Shown here: positions 42,501-50,888 of the stretch, piece after piece
Numbering within the stretch: position 1 is the first letter of the stretch
Layout: every line of letters starts with the position of its first letter
Assembly: GCA_964512165.1 (NCBI GenBank)
Contig: CAZEHQ010000001.1
Location: 1-64,000, forward strand
Length of the DNA: 64,000 nt
Direction of reading: 5' to 3'
Source: UBA8231 sp964512165
Lineage (GTDB): Bacteria; Latescibacterota; UBA2968; UBA8231
The notes under the pieces: generated by a model
Databases searched by the model: none
The model's input: only the letters and a program-made list of their open reading frames with translations
What the model was told of the DNA's origin: nothing
Position numbers and translations under genes: made by a program

Positions 42501-43748
42501 CAGTCCGCCGCCGGCAACGAGTGGGTGCGCACTCCAAATCTGGACGCCCTGTCGGCATCTGGCGTGCGCTTCACGCGCGCCTACTGCGCGGCGCCCGTCT
42601 GCAGTCCCTCCCGCGCCAGCCTGGCCACCGGCCGGCCGCCCCACCAGACCGGTCTGATGGTCAACGGCATGCCTTGGCCCAGTTGCATGCCCGAGCTCTG
42701 CGGCCACTTCCTGAGCCACGGGTACGACGTGGGCTGGGTGGGCATCCGGCCCGGAGAACCTCCCGAGTCGGCCGGGGGACCCCGTTTCGAGCTGCTCCTG
42801 CCCGACGGCGTCGGCACCCGCATGGGCCGCGAGAGCGACACCGCCATCGCCGACGAGGCTATCCGCTACCTGCGCAGGCCGGGGCGCCAACGGCCCTTCT
42901 TCCTCGGCGTGACCCTCATCAACCCCCACGACATCTGCTACTGGGTGATGGGCCGGGCGCCGGACACCGCCTGCGGCGGCCCCCTGCCGCCTCTGCCCGC
43001 CGGCTTCGAGCCGGCCGAGGACGAGCCTGATTTCATCCGCCGGTGCCGGCAGCGCACCCACTACGGCCCGGAGAACACCTTCACGCGGGACTGGGACCGC
43101 GGCGACTGGCGCCGCTACCTGCGCGAGTACCACGCCCTGACCGAACGCGCCGACGCCGAGACGGGCCGCATCCTGGATGCCCTCCGCGACGCCCGGATCG
43201 AGGAGGACACCCTGGTGGCCTTCACCAGCGACCACGGGGAGGGCATGGCCCGGCACCGCTGGGTGGTGAAGCTGATGCTGTGGGAGAGCGTAGTCTCCGT
43301 GCCCCTGACCCTGTCGTGGCCGGGAGTGATCCCCCGGGGGCGGGTGCGGGACCAGCTCGCCTCCGGCCTGGATCTGCTGCCCACCTTGTGCGACTACGCC
43401 GGGCTGCCGGTCCCGGCGGGCGTGGTCGGCCGCAGTCTGCGCGGCCCCGTAGAGGGTGACGCCCCCGGACGGGAGTACGTAGTCACCGAGCTGCACCCGG
43501 ACGACCAGGATCTCGCCTTCGCGGCGCGCATCGTCGTGTCTCAGCGCCACAAGTACGCGGCTTTCTCCGAGGGCCGGCCCCGGGAGATGCTCTTCGATCT
43601 CGAGGCCGATCCCGGGGAGACCCGGAACCTGGCCGCCGAGCCTTCCCGTGCGCCCGCCCTCGCCACGCACCGGCGCTACCTGCGGCAGTGGATCGAGGAG
43701 ACCGGCGACCACGACTTCCCCCTTCCGCCCAAGGCTGAGACCGCATGA
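42501..43748 (+). CDS. Type I sulfatase, N-terminus missing in the gap
   Basis: The frame is open from the gap. The visible part starts EWVRTPNLDALSASGVRFTRAY and has the sulfatase signature with the formylglycine cysteine, CSPSRASLATGR (Cys at 42600-42602). Later segments are INPHDICYWV, LREYHALTERADAETGRIL, FTSDHGEGMARHRWVVKLMLWE and PLTLSWPGVIPRG, then a family-typical C-terminal part. The first 20-40 residues with the calcium-binding Asp pair are missing because of the gap, not mutation; the GTG at 42525 is internal. It hydrolyses sulfate esters, substrate unknown. It overlaps the next PhyH gene by ATGA. Confidence 0.93.
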   Translation, partial: QSAAGNEWVRTPNLDALSASGVRFTRAYCAAPVCSPSRASLATGRPPHQTGLMVNGMPWPSCMPELCGHFLSHGYDVGWVGIRPGEPPESAGGPRFELLLPDGVGTRMGRESDTAIADEAIRYLRRPGRQRPFFLGVTLINPHDICYWVMGRAPDTACGGPLPPLPAGFEPAEDEPDFIRRCRQRTHYGPENTFTRDWDRGDWRRYLREYHALTERADAETGRILDALRDARIEEDTLVAFTSDHGEGMARHRWVVKLMLWESVVSVPLTLSWPGVIPRGRVRDQLASGLDLLPTLCDYAGLPVPAGVVGRSLRGPVEGDAPGREYVVTELHPDDQDLAFAARIVVSQRHKYAAFSEGRPREMLFDLEADPGETRNLAAEPSRAPALATHRRYLRQWIEETGDHDFPLPPKAETA

Positions 43749-44548
43749 ACGACCGTGAGAAGTTCCTCTTCGACCTGAAGGGCTACCTCGTCCTCGAAGA
43801 CGTGCTGACCCCGGAGGAGGTCCTCGCCGCCAACGCCGCCGTCGACCGCCACGCCGACCTGATCTCCTACCGCGAGCCCCGTCTCGCGCGGGGCGCGGCG
43901 CCCCGCGAGGGCCGGACCGGTAGCGCCGGGTTCCCCCGGAGCCCCCGCGCCTTCGAGCGCCCCTGGTGCGAACCCTTCCGCCGCATGCTCGCCCACCCGC
44001 GGGTGATCGACGTCTTCAACGAGGTCCTCGGCCCCGGGTTCCGCCTCGACCACGGGCCCGGACTGATCCGCATGGTGCGCGGCACCGAGGGCCACCAGCT
44101 GCACGGCGGCATGACCTTCGACCCGAGCCAGTACCACCGCTTCGATCACGGACGCATGCAGTGCGGACTGTGCGTGGCCGCCTGGCAGCTGACAGACGTG
44201 AAGGCCGGCGACGGCGGCTTCGCCTGCGTGGCCGGGAGCCACAAGTCCAACTACCGGCCCGCCCCGGAGGTGGTGCGCCTGGAGGAGGACTGGGGTTGCG
44301 TGCGTCAGATCGAGGCCCGCGCCGGCTCGGTGGTGGTCTTCAACGAGGCCCTCGTCCACGGAACGCTGCCGTGGCAGCCCGCCGACCGGGAACGCCGCTC
44401 CGTGCTGTTCAAGTACTCCCCCGGGTACCTGTCGTGGGGGCCGCCTCACGACGAGTGCCCCATGGCCGATCCCACCGAGGCCGAGCGGGCCCTCTACGAC
44501 CCGCCCCGGCGCACCGGCCGCGCCGAGCTCGAGGGCCGGTCTCAGTAG
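43745..44548 (+). CDS. PhyH-family protein (4) with HGG in place of HxD
   Basis: The 267-residue product starts at an ATG overlapping the sulfatase stop, so translation is coupled. It has DLKGYLVLEDVLTPEEV, LDHGPGLIRMVRGTEGHQLHGGMTFD (His120-Gly-Gly122), AAWQLTDVKAGDGGFACVAGSHKSNY, FNEALVHGTLPW (His205) and RRSVLFKYSPG. The metal-site carboxylate is Gly. Coupling to a sulfatase suggests that both act on one sulfated substrate or its product; that is inference. Its last seven bases overlap the convergent LysR gene. Confidence 0.86.
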   Translation: MNDREKFLFDLKGYLVLEDVLTPEEVLAANAAVDRHADLISYREPRLARGAAPREGRTGSAGFPRSPRAFERPWCEPFRRMLAHPRVIDVFNEVLGPGFRLDHGPGLIRMVRGTEGHQLHGGMTFDPSQYHRFDHGRMQCGLCVAAWQLTDVKAGDGGFACVAGSHKSNYRPAPEVVRLEEDWGCVRQIEARAGSVVVFNEALVHGTLPWQPADRERRSVLFKYSPGYLSWGPPHDECPMADPTEAERALYDPPRRTGRAELEGRSQ

Positions 44549-45435
44549 CGGGACCCCGCCAACTCCCCGCGAATCAGCTCCGTCAGCGCCGCCGCCGCCG
44601 GTGACTCCGGCCGGCCCCGGTGCCGCACGAGACCGACGGAGCGCCGCGCCACCCCTCGGGCGGCGACCGCGGCCAGGCGCCCCTCGGCCACCTCCGCGGC
44701 CACCGAGACCCGCGGCACGAGGGCGACGCCGAAGCCGATCTCCACGAAGCGCTTGATGATCTCGATGCTGCCCAGTTCCATGGCGATCGACGGGGCCGCT
44801 CCGGCGCCGCGCAGCACCGCGTCGAGGAGGGCGCGGCTCTGGCTGCCGCGCTCTAGGGCCAGCAGCGGATGCCGCCCCGCCGTGGCCGGAAGGACCGCCT
44901 TGCGCCCCGAGAGGGGGTGCCCCGCCGGGCAGATCCATACGTCGCTGCGCTCGAAGACCGGCTCCGTCGACAGCCCGCGGTCGCGGATCGGCAGGGTGGC
45001 CAGCCCGAAGTCGATCTCGTCCTCCAGCACAAGCTCGCCGATCTCGGAGGACATCTTGTTGCGGATGTCGACCTCGACCTCGGGGAAGCGCTCGCGGAAC
45101 CGGCGCAGCACCGGCGGCAGCACGTAGGTGCAGTTCGTGTCGCTCGTGGCCAGCAGCACCCGGCCCCGAACGTGGGTCCCCATCTCCTCCAGCTCGGCCC
45201 GGGCCGCCGCCAGCTCCCCCAGGACCGACCGGGCCCGCCGGAACAGGACCTCGCCGGCATGGGTGAGGCGCACCCCCTTCCGGCCCCGTTCCAGCAGGCT
45301 CTGCCCGAGCTCCTCCTCCAGCGCCCTGATCTGCTGGCTTACGGCCGGCTGGGTCAGGAACAGCTTGTCCGCGGCGCGCGTGAAGCTGCCCTGGCGGGCG
45401 ACCTCGCAGAATCCGCGCAGTTGCTGGAGTTCCAA
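44542..45435 (-). CDS. LysR-family transcriptional regulator
   Basis: The 297-residue product has the LysR winged helix at the N-terminus (LQQLRGFCEVARQGSFTRAADKLFLTQPAVSQQIRALEEELG) and the periplasmic-binding-like effector domain (RGRVLLATSDTNCTYVLPPVLRRFRERFPEVEV, GSIEIIKRFVEIGFGVALVPR). The start is TTG at 45435, with GGAGGA five to six bases upstream. Long upstream frames are spurious. It faces away from purA across an AT-rich interval with an LTTR-type box, so autoregulation is likely. It may also control the neighbouring sulfatase/PhyH genes. Confidence 0.93.
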   Translation of the reverse strand: MELQQLRGFCEVARQGSFTRAADKLFLTQPAVSQQIRALEEELGQSLLERGRKGVRLTHAGEVLFRRARSVLGELAAARAELEEMGTHVRGRVLLATSDTNCTYVLPPVLRRFRERFPEVEVDIRNKMSSEIGELVLEDEIDFGLATLPIRDRGLSTEPVFERSDVWICPAGHPLSGRKAVLPATAGRHPLLALERGSQSRALLDAVLRGAGAAPSIAMELGSIEIIKRFVEIGFGVALVPRVSVAAEVAEGRLAAVAARGVARRSVGLVRHRGRPESPAAAALTELIRGELAGSRY

Positions 45436-45468
45436 GGTCTTCCTCCGGGTGATGTTATATCGCGTTTG

Positions 45469-45485
45469 CTTATTCAAAGTATAAG
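45469..45485. promoter_or_regulatory. LysR-type operator between lysR-family gene and purA
   Basis: CTTATTCAAAGTATAAG is an inverted repeat (CTTAT-N7-ATAAG) and contains the LTTR consensus T-N11-A at 45471-45483. It sits in the AT-rich divergent interval 45436-45561. A TATGAT at 45502-45507 may be a -10 for purA, but no good -35 is seen. Confidence 0.55.
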
Positions 45486-45561
45486 TAGAATCATCTTGAG
45501 TTATGATATGGGAATCCGCACATTCCCCGCCGACAGGCTCACCTTCACCGGAGGATTCCCC

Positions 45562-46860
45562 GTGCCCGTCACCGCTGCCGTCGGCGCCTCCTGGGGCGAC
45601 GAGGGCAAGGGCAAGATCACCGACGCCCTGGCTGCCGGCGCCGGCGTCGTGGCCCGCTTCCAGGGCGGCCGCAACGCCGGTCACACCATCGTCAACGACC
45701 TCGGGCGCTTCACCCTGCACCTGCTGCCCTCGGGCGTCTTCCGCCCGGGCGTGACCAACCTCCTCGGCCCCGGCGTCGCCGTCGATCCCACGGCCCTGCT
45801 GGAAGAGCTGGACGGGCTCACGGCCGCCGGCGTGCCGGCGCCCGATCTCGTCATCTCGGACCGGGCCCAGCTGGTCCTGCCCACCCACGTGATCGCCGAC
45901 CGCTGCGAGGAGGAGCGCCTCGGGGACAGGGCCTTCGGCTCCACCCGCGCCGGCATGGCGCCGTTCTACGCCGACAAGTGTCTCAAGGTGGGTGTGCGGG
46001 TGGGAGATCTCTTCCATCGGGACTGGCTGCGGGAGCGCCTCGGCCGTTCCCTGGCCGCGCGCAACGTCCTCTTCCGCCACCTCTACGGCCGCCAGGAGAT
46101 CACCGTCGACGGCCTCTGCGACCACCTCTCCCCCATGATCGAGCGGCTGCGGTCCATGGTGCGCGACACCGGCGCCCTCCTGAGGCGGCGGCTGAACGCG
46201 GGCGAACGCATCCTGGCGGAAGGCCAACTCGGGGCGCTGCGCGATCCCGACCACGGCATCTACCCCTACTCGACCTCGTCCTCCACCCTGGCCGGCTTCG
46301 CCTGCGTCGGCCTCGGAGTCCCTCCCGGATCGATCGACGAGGTCGTCGCCGTGGCCAAGGCCTACTCGAGCTGTGTCGGCGCCGGCCCCTTCGTCACCGA
46401 GTGGAGGGGGAGCGCGGCCGAGGAGTTGCGGCAACGCGGCGGAAACCGCGGAGAGTACGGCGCCACCACCGGCCGGCCCCGGCGGGTCGGACCCTTCGAC
46501 GCCGTGGCCACCCGCTACGGCTGCCGGCTCCAGGGCGCCACCAGCGCGGCCCTGAGCAACCTCGACGTCCTCGGATACCTGGACGAGATTCCCCTGTGCA
46601 CGGCGTACCGTATCGACGGCGTGGAGACCACCGACTTTCCTTGCACCCGGGACCTGGAGCGCGCCGAGCCCGTGTACCAGACTTTGCCGGGCTGGCGCAG
46701 CGACATTTCGGGGACCCGCCGTTGGCGGGAGCTGCCGGACGCCGCCCGGCGCTACGTCGATCGCCTCGAGGCCCTGATCGAGACGCCGATCTCCCTGATC
46801 TCGGTGGGCCCCCATCGCCGCGCCCTGATCCGCCGCCAACCCGGAGCACCGGATGCCTGA
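45562..46860 (+). CDS. purA: Adenylosuccinate synthetase
   Basis: PurA makes adenylosuccinate from IMP, aspartate and GTP in AMP synthesis. The 432-residue product opens VTAAVGASWGDEGKGKITD, with the GDEGKGK P-loop at 11-17, and has RFQGGRNAGHTI (with the catalytic His), STRAGMAPFYADK, ILAEGQLG-like region with DPDHGIYPYSTSSST, YGATTGRPRRVGPFD and SVGPHRRALI. The GTG at 45562 was chosen because GGAGGA lies six bases upstream and the conserved N-terminus follows; an ATG at 45508 adds 18 unconserved residues. GQLG replaces the more usual GAQG, a mild variation. It overlaps the HAD gene by eight bases. Confidence 0.94.
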   Translation: MPVTAAVGASWGDEGKGKITDALAAGAGVVARFQGGRNAGHTIVNDLGRFTLHLLPSGVFRPGVTNLLGPGVAVDPTALLEELDGLTAAGVPAPDLVISDRAQLVLPTHVIADRCEEERLGDRAFGSTRAGMAPFYADKCLKVGVRVGDLFHRDWLRERLGRSLAARNVLFRHLYGRQEITVDGLCDHLSPMIERLRSMVRDTGALLRRRLNAGERILAEGQLGALRDPDHGIYPYSTSSSTLAGFACVGLGVPPGSIDEVVAVAKAYSSCVGAGPFVTEWRGSAAEELRQRGGNRGEYGATTGRPRRVGPFDAVATRYGCRLQGATSAALSNLDVLGYLDEIPLCTAYRIDGVETTDFPCTRDLERAEPVYQTLPGWRSDISGTRRWRELPDAARRYVDRLEALIETPISLISVGPHRRALIRRQPGAPDA

Positions 46861-47578
46861 ACCACCCGCCGCCATCCTCTTCGACCTCGACGACACCATC
46901 CTCGAATTCGAGGCCGTCGCCGCACCCGCCTGGGAGGATGTGACCGAGAGGTTCGCCGGTGAGTTCGGCGGTGTCGGGCCGGAGGCCGTGCGGCGCTCGA
47001 TCGCCGCGGTCTCTCGGGCCTGGTGGTCGGACCCCGAGCGCCACCGGCAGGGGCGGCTGGACCTGGCCAACACGAGGCGCGCCAACGTCGCCGAGGCGCT
47101 GCGGGCCCTGGGTATCGGCTTCGAAGACGCAGAGGACGCCCTCCCAGGACGGATCGCCGCCGCCTTCGCCGAGACGCGCACGGCGGCGATGCGGCCCTTC
47201 GCCGGCGCCGTGGAGAGCCTGCGCCGCTTCGCATCGACCGGCGTGCCCATGGCCCTGGTCACCAACGGCGACACCGCCGGCCAGCGCGCCAAAATCGAGC
47301 GCTTCGACCTGGCCCGGTTCTTCCGCTGCATCGTCATCGAGGAGGAGTTCGGCGCCGGCAAGCCGGACGAGCGCGTCTTCCGGCACGCCCTGGCGGCTCT
47401 GGGCGCCGGTCCGCGGCAGGCCTGGATGGTGGGCGACAACCTCCGCTGGGAGATCGAGCCCTGCCGCCGGCTGGGCCTGCACACGGTCTGGGTCGATGTC
47501 CGTGGCCAGGGACTGCCCGCGGACGCCCCCGTGGCGCCCCACCGGACGGTCCGCGCCATCGCCGAGCTCACGCGGTAG
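46853..47578 (+). CDS. HAD-superfamily hydrolase
   Basis: The 241-residue product has all four HAD motifs: motif I LFDLDDTIL (nucleophile Asp), motif II ALVTNGDT, motif III Lys in EFGAGKPDERVF, and motif IV MVGDNLRWEIEPCRRLGL. A helical cap domain is inserted after motif I. It resembles YjjG/phosphoglycolate-phosphatase-like nucleotidases or sugar phosphatases. Its start lies inside the last codons of purA, so co-translation is likely and a role in nucleotide phosphate turnover is possible. Confidence 0.92.
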   Translation: MPEPPAAILFDLDDTILEFEAVAAPAWEDVTERFAGEFGGVGPEAVRRSIAAVSRAWWSDPERHRQGRLDLANTRRANVAEALRALGIGFEDAEDALPGRIAAAFAETRTAAMRPFAGAVESLRRFASTGVPMALVTNGDTAGQRAKIERFDLARFFRCIVIEEEFGAGKPDERVFRHALAALGAGPRQAWMVGDNLRWEIEPCRRLGLHTVWVDVRGQGLPADAPVAPHRTVRAIAELTR

Positions 47579-47883
47579 ACCTCCGTCGCCGTTCGACGCC
47601 AGGCGCAGGGTTTCCCGGTCTCCGGCACCTGACGGCCTCCACGGCTGTCGCCCCGGGCTCGCCCTCGACGCCGGGCGTAGCGTGTCCCGCGGTCTCCGGA
47701 CTCCCGGCTTCGGCGCGCCCGAGCGGGGTCACGCGAGGCCCCGTGCGCCGCGTGTCCGCGGTTCCGGCCGCCGCCTGGGCTCGCACCGAACCCCGGACTA
47801 CCGGCGCGCTGGACCGCAGATTCGCGGGTGACCGCGCCCCCAGCTTGCGCCGCCCGCGCCCCCGGCCGACCTTCGAATCGGTG
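47579..47883. other. 305-base intergenic stretch without visible feature
   Basis: No protein family, promoter or hairpin was recognised between the HAD hydrolase and recQ. Frames are open on both strands, but only because of high GC. Confidence 0.4.
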
Positions 47884-49791
47884 ATGGCCATCGATCTCGA
47901 CGCCGGACTGCAGCGCTTCGGATTCACCGGCTTCCGGCCGGGCCAGCGGGAGGCCGTGGAGGCCCTGCTCGACGTGGGCCGCGTCCTGCTGGTGGCGCCC
48001 ACGGGCGGCGGCAAGAGCCTCACCTACCAGCTGCCCGCCGCCCTCCTGCCGGGCACGACGCTGGTCATCTCCCCCCTCATCGCCCTCATGCACGACCAGG
48101 TGGCCGCCCTGGAGGCCCGGGGCGTGCCCGCCACCTACCTGGCCGGCACCCTCGACGGCGGCGAGATCCGCCGGCGCATGGGGGCCCTGGCCCGGGGCCG
48201 CTACAAGCTCGCCTACGTGGCCCCGGAGCGGCTCACCTTCGAGGGGTTCCGCCAGCTCTTGGGCGGTCTGGAGTGCCCCCTCGTGGCCATCGACGAGGCC
48301 CACTGCATCAGCGAGTGGGGGCACGACTTCCGGCCCGAGTACATGCAGATCGGCGAGCTCCTCGCCCTGCTGTCCGGGGCACGGGTCCTGGCCTGCACCG
48401 CCACCGCTACCCCCGTCGTCCGCGACGAGATCCTGGAGCGTCTCGGGCTGCCCGCCGACACGCCGCAGCACGTGCGCGGCTTCGCCCGGCCCAACCTCGC
48501 CTTCCGCGTGCACCCGGCTCGCGGCAAGGGCGAGCGCCAGGCCCGGGTCGACGCCGCCCTGGCCGAAACCCTCACCGCCCCCGGCTCCGGACGGGGCACG
48601 GCCATCCTCTACGCCGCCACCCGCCGCCAGACCGAGGAGGAGTCCGAGCGCCTGACCGCCGCGGGCTGGAACGCCGCCGCCTACCACGCCGGCATGGGCG
48701 GCGACGCCCGCGAGTCGGTGCAGCGCGCCTTCATCGGCGGCGCGCAGGAGATCGTCGTCGCCACCAACGCCTTCGGCATGGGCATCGACCGCCCCGACGT
48801 GCGCTGCATCGTCCACCTGGCGCCGCCGGGCTCGGTGGAGGCCTACTACCAGGAGGCTGGACGAGCCGGACGCGACGGCGCCCCGGCCGTCTGCCTGCTG
48901 CTGGTCTCGCCGGGCGACATGGCCCTGCGCCGGCGGCTGATCGAGAGCGACGTGGAGGGCCGCACCCCCGATCCGGAGACGGTGGCCCACCGCTGGAACC
49001 TGTTCCTCGAGCTGATGCGCTGGTCCGAGGGCGGCGCCTGCCGCCACGACGCCATCCTGCGCTACTTCGGCGACGAGGAGGAGACCCTGGCCGGCTGCGG
49101 CCGCTGCGATGTCTGCCTGGAGCTGGACGACGGCGGCGGGCCGGACGCGGCCGAGGTGAGCACCATCGTGCGCCAGGCCCTGTGCGGCGTCGCCCGGGTC
49201 CACGGCCGCTTCGGCATCGGCGCCGCGGCGCGGCTGCTGCGCGGTGCCGAGGATCTGCGGCTGCAGCGGGCCGGCCTGCAGGAGACCGCCACCTTCGGGG
49301 TCCTCTCGGAGCGCGCCGAGGAGTGGATCCTGACCCTGCTGCGCCGCTGCGTCACCGCCGGCTGGGTCGACTTCCAGGGCGGCGACCGCCCCGTGGTGGT
49401 GGTCACCGACGAGGGCTACGACGTGATCCACGAGCGCCGGCCGGCGCGGCTGCTTCTGCCCCAGGTGGAGGCAAAGCGCCCTCCCGCGGCCGGTTCGAGA
49501 TCCGGCGCCCGGCGGCCGGCGCCCCCTCCCGAGCTGGAGGAGGACGCGCGGGACCTCTTCGAGGCCCTGCGGGCCTGGCGCCTGGAGACGGCGCGGGAGG
49601 CCGGCGTGCCCCCCTACGTGGTGGCCAGCGACCGGTCGCTGCGGGACATCGCCGCCCTGAGGCCGGCCGGCCTGGAGGCCCTGCGGACGGCGCACGGCAT
49701 CGGCCCGGCCAAGGCCGAGAAGTACGGGACGGAGATCCTGACCATCGTCCGGGAGGCCGGGACCTCCGCCTCCCCGGCGCCGGGAGACTGA
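47884..49791 (+). CDS. recQ: ATP-dependent DNA helicase RecQ
   Basis: The 635-residue 3'-5' helicase has GFTGFRPGQREAV, Walker A APTGGGKSL (38-46), DEAHCISEWGHDFRPEY (137-153), ACTATATP, ATNAFGMGIDRPDVR and YYQEAGRAGRDG. The RecQ zinc-binding cysteines follow (CRHDAILRYFGDEEETLAGCGRCDVC), then the RQC winged helix and an HRDC domain (LFEALRAWRLETAREAGVPPYVVASDRSLRDIA). The domain set is complete. It acts in recombination and fork repair. The ATG at 47884 directly follows an in-frame GTG at 47881; neither has a strong ribosome-binding site. Confidence 0.95.
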   Translation: MAIDLDAGLQRFGFTGFRPGQREAVEALLDVGRVLLVAPTGGGKSLTYQLPAALLPGTTLVISPLIALMHDQVAALEARGVPATYLAGTLDGGEIRRRMGALARGRYKLAYVAPERLTFEGFRQLLGGLECPLVAIDEAHCISEWGHDFRPEYMQIGELLALLSGARVLACTATATPVVRDEILERLGLPADTPQHVRGFARPNLAFRVHPARGKGERQARVDAALAETLTAPGSGRGTAILYAATRRQTEEESERLTAAGWNAAAYHAGMGGDARESVQRAFIGGAQEIVVATNAFGMGIDRPDVRCIVHLAPPGSVEAYYQEAGRAGRDGAPAVCLLLVSPGDMALRRRLIESDVEGRTPDPETVAHRWNLFLELMRWSEGGACRHDAILRYFGDEEETLAGCGRCDVCLELDDGGGPDAAEVSTIVRQALCGVARVHGRFGIGAAARLLRGAEDLRLQRAGLQETATFGVLSERAEEWILTLLRRCVTAGWVDFQGGDRPVVVVTDEGYDVIHERRPARLLLPQVEAKRPPAAGSRSGARRPAPPPELEEDARDLFEALRAWRLETAREAGVPPYVVASDRSLRDIAALRPAGLEALRTAHGIGPAKAEKYGTEILTIVREAGTSASPAPGD

Positions 49792-49794
49792 CGC

Positions 49795-50871
49795 CTAACC
49801 CCGGGGAGGCTGGTCCGGGAAGGGGGCGCGCAGGTCGTAGCGGCCCTCCACGAGCACCGGCAGGGTGCCGTCGTCGATCATCAGGTCCAGGGGGCACTCC
49901 CGCGTTGACATGGGCAGCTCGACCACGCCCTTGACCCGCAGGGACTCGTAGATCGCCATCATGATCTCGAGGGTGTAGCGGGCCTGCACGCCGCTGCTGC
50001 GGTGCTCGTCGATCTCGCCGTCGAGCCAGGCGACGAACTCGTCGTACTGGGTCACCGGCACCGCCGGGGGCTCGATCCGCTGCCAGCCCGCCTGGTCCCC
50101 GTTCTGCAGCAGGAGTCCGCCGCCGGGGTTCACGCCGCCCTTCTCGGAGCGGATCTGCCCCTCCGTGCCGTACACGGCGGCCATGTCCACCCCGGGGTCC
50201 GGCAGGTCGCCCTCGTACACGCCGCGCACCCCGCCTTCGAAGCAGACCAGCCCCATGCACAGGTCCTCGCAGGGGCTGCGGCGCTCCCAGCGGTCGGTGG
50301 TCCGCGAGGTATTGCCGATCACCCACAGGGGCCTGGGGTCGCCGAGCATGTAGCGCCAGCCGTCGATGGCGTGGGTGCCGGTGTTCAGCAGGCCGGCGTT
50401 CGCCTTGGCGCGGTGGTGGACCATGGTGGGCTCGCCGATGGCCCCGGCGGCCACCAGGCGCCGGACCTCGTTCGGCGCCGGGGCGAAGCGCCCCTGGTGG
50501 CCGATGGCCAGCTTCGTCCCGGCGCGGTCGCAGGCGGCGATCATGTCCTCCGCCTCGCCCACGGCGGCGGCGATCGGCTTCTCGCCCAGGACCCCCTTCA
50601 CGCCGGCCTCGGCGGCGGCGATGGTCACCTCGGCGCGGACCCCCTGCCAGGTGGGCACGCTGAGGATGTCGATCTGCTCGTTGGCGAGCAATTCGCCGTG
50701 GTCGCGGAACACGGCGCCCACGCCGTGCTCGCCGGCCAGGGCCCGCGCCCTCTCGAGGTCGACGTCGGCCAGGGCCACCACCTCGGCCCGGGGGTGCTCG
50801 CTCCAGGCGCGGGTGTGCGAGCGGCCCATGCCCCCGCATCCGACCACGCCGACTCGATAGATCTCCGCCAT
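49795..50871 (-). CDS. Gfo/Idh/MocA family oxidoreductase (2)
   Basis: The 358-residue product has VGVVGCGGMGRSHTRAW (7-23) for NAD(P) binding, LGEKPIA (Glu97-Pro99), a C-terminal domain with AGLLNTGTHAIDGWRYMLGDP (conserved His in TGTHAID) and VKGVVELPM. The substrate is unknown. GGAGA lies before the ATG at 50871. It follows the fifth PhyH gene after 17 bases on the same strand, so the two form a probable operon in which a dioxygenase product could be the dehydrogenase substrate. Confidence 0.93.
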   Translation of the reverse strand: MAEIYRVGVVGCGGMGRSHTRAWSEHPRAEVVALADVDLERARALAGEHGVGAVFRDHGELLANEQIDILSVPTWQGVRAEVTIAAAEAGVKGVLGEKPIAAAVGEAEDMIAACDRAGTKLAIGHQGRFAPAPNEVRRLVAAGAIGEPTMVHHRAKANAGLLNTGTHAIDGWRYMLGDPRPLWVIGNTSRTTDRWERRSPCEDLCMGLVCFEGGVRGVYEGDLPDPGVDMAAVYGTEGQIRSEKGGVNPGGGLLLQNGDQAGWQRIEPPAVPVTQYDEFVAWLDGEIDEHRSSGVQARYTLEIMMAIYESLRVKGVVELPMSTRECPLDLMIDDGTLPVLVEGRYDLRAPFPDQPPRG

Positions 50872-50888
50872 TTCGTCTCCTCTCTCCG

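Noticed and set aside
45436..49695. Long minus-strand frame upstream of the LysR gene
   Set aside because: It is antisense to purA, the HAD gene and recQ, which show all family motifs; the LysR protein begins at the TTG at 45435 with its own ribosome-binding site.
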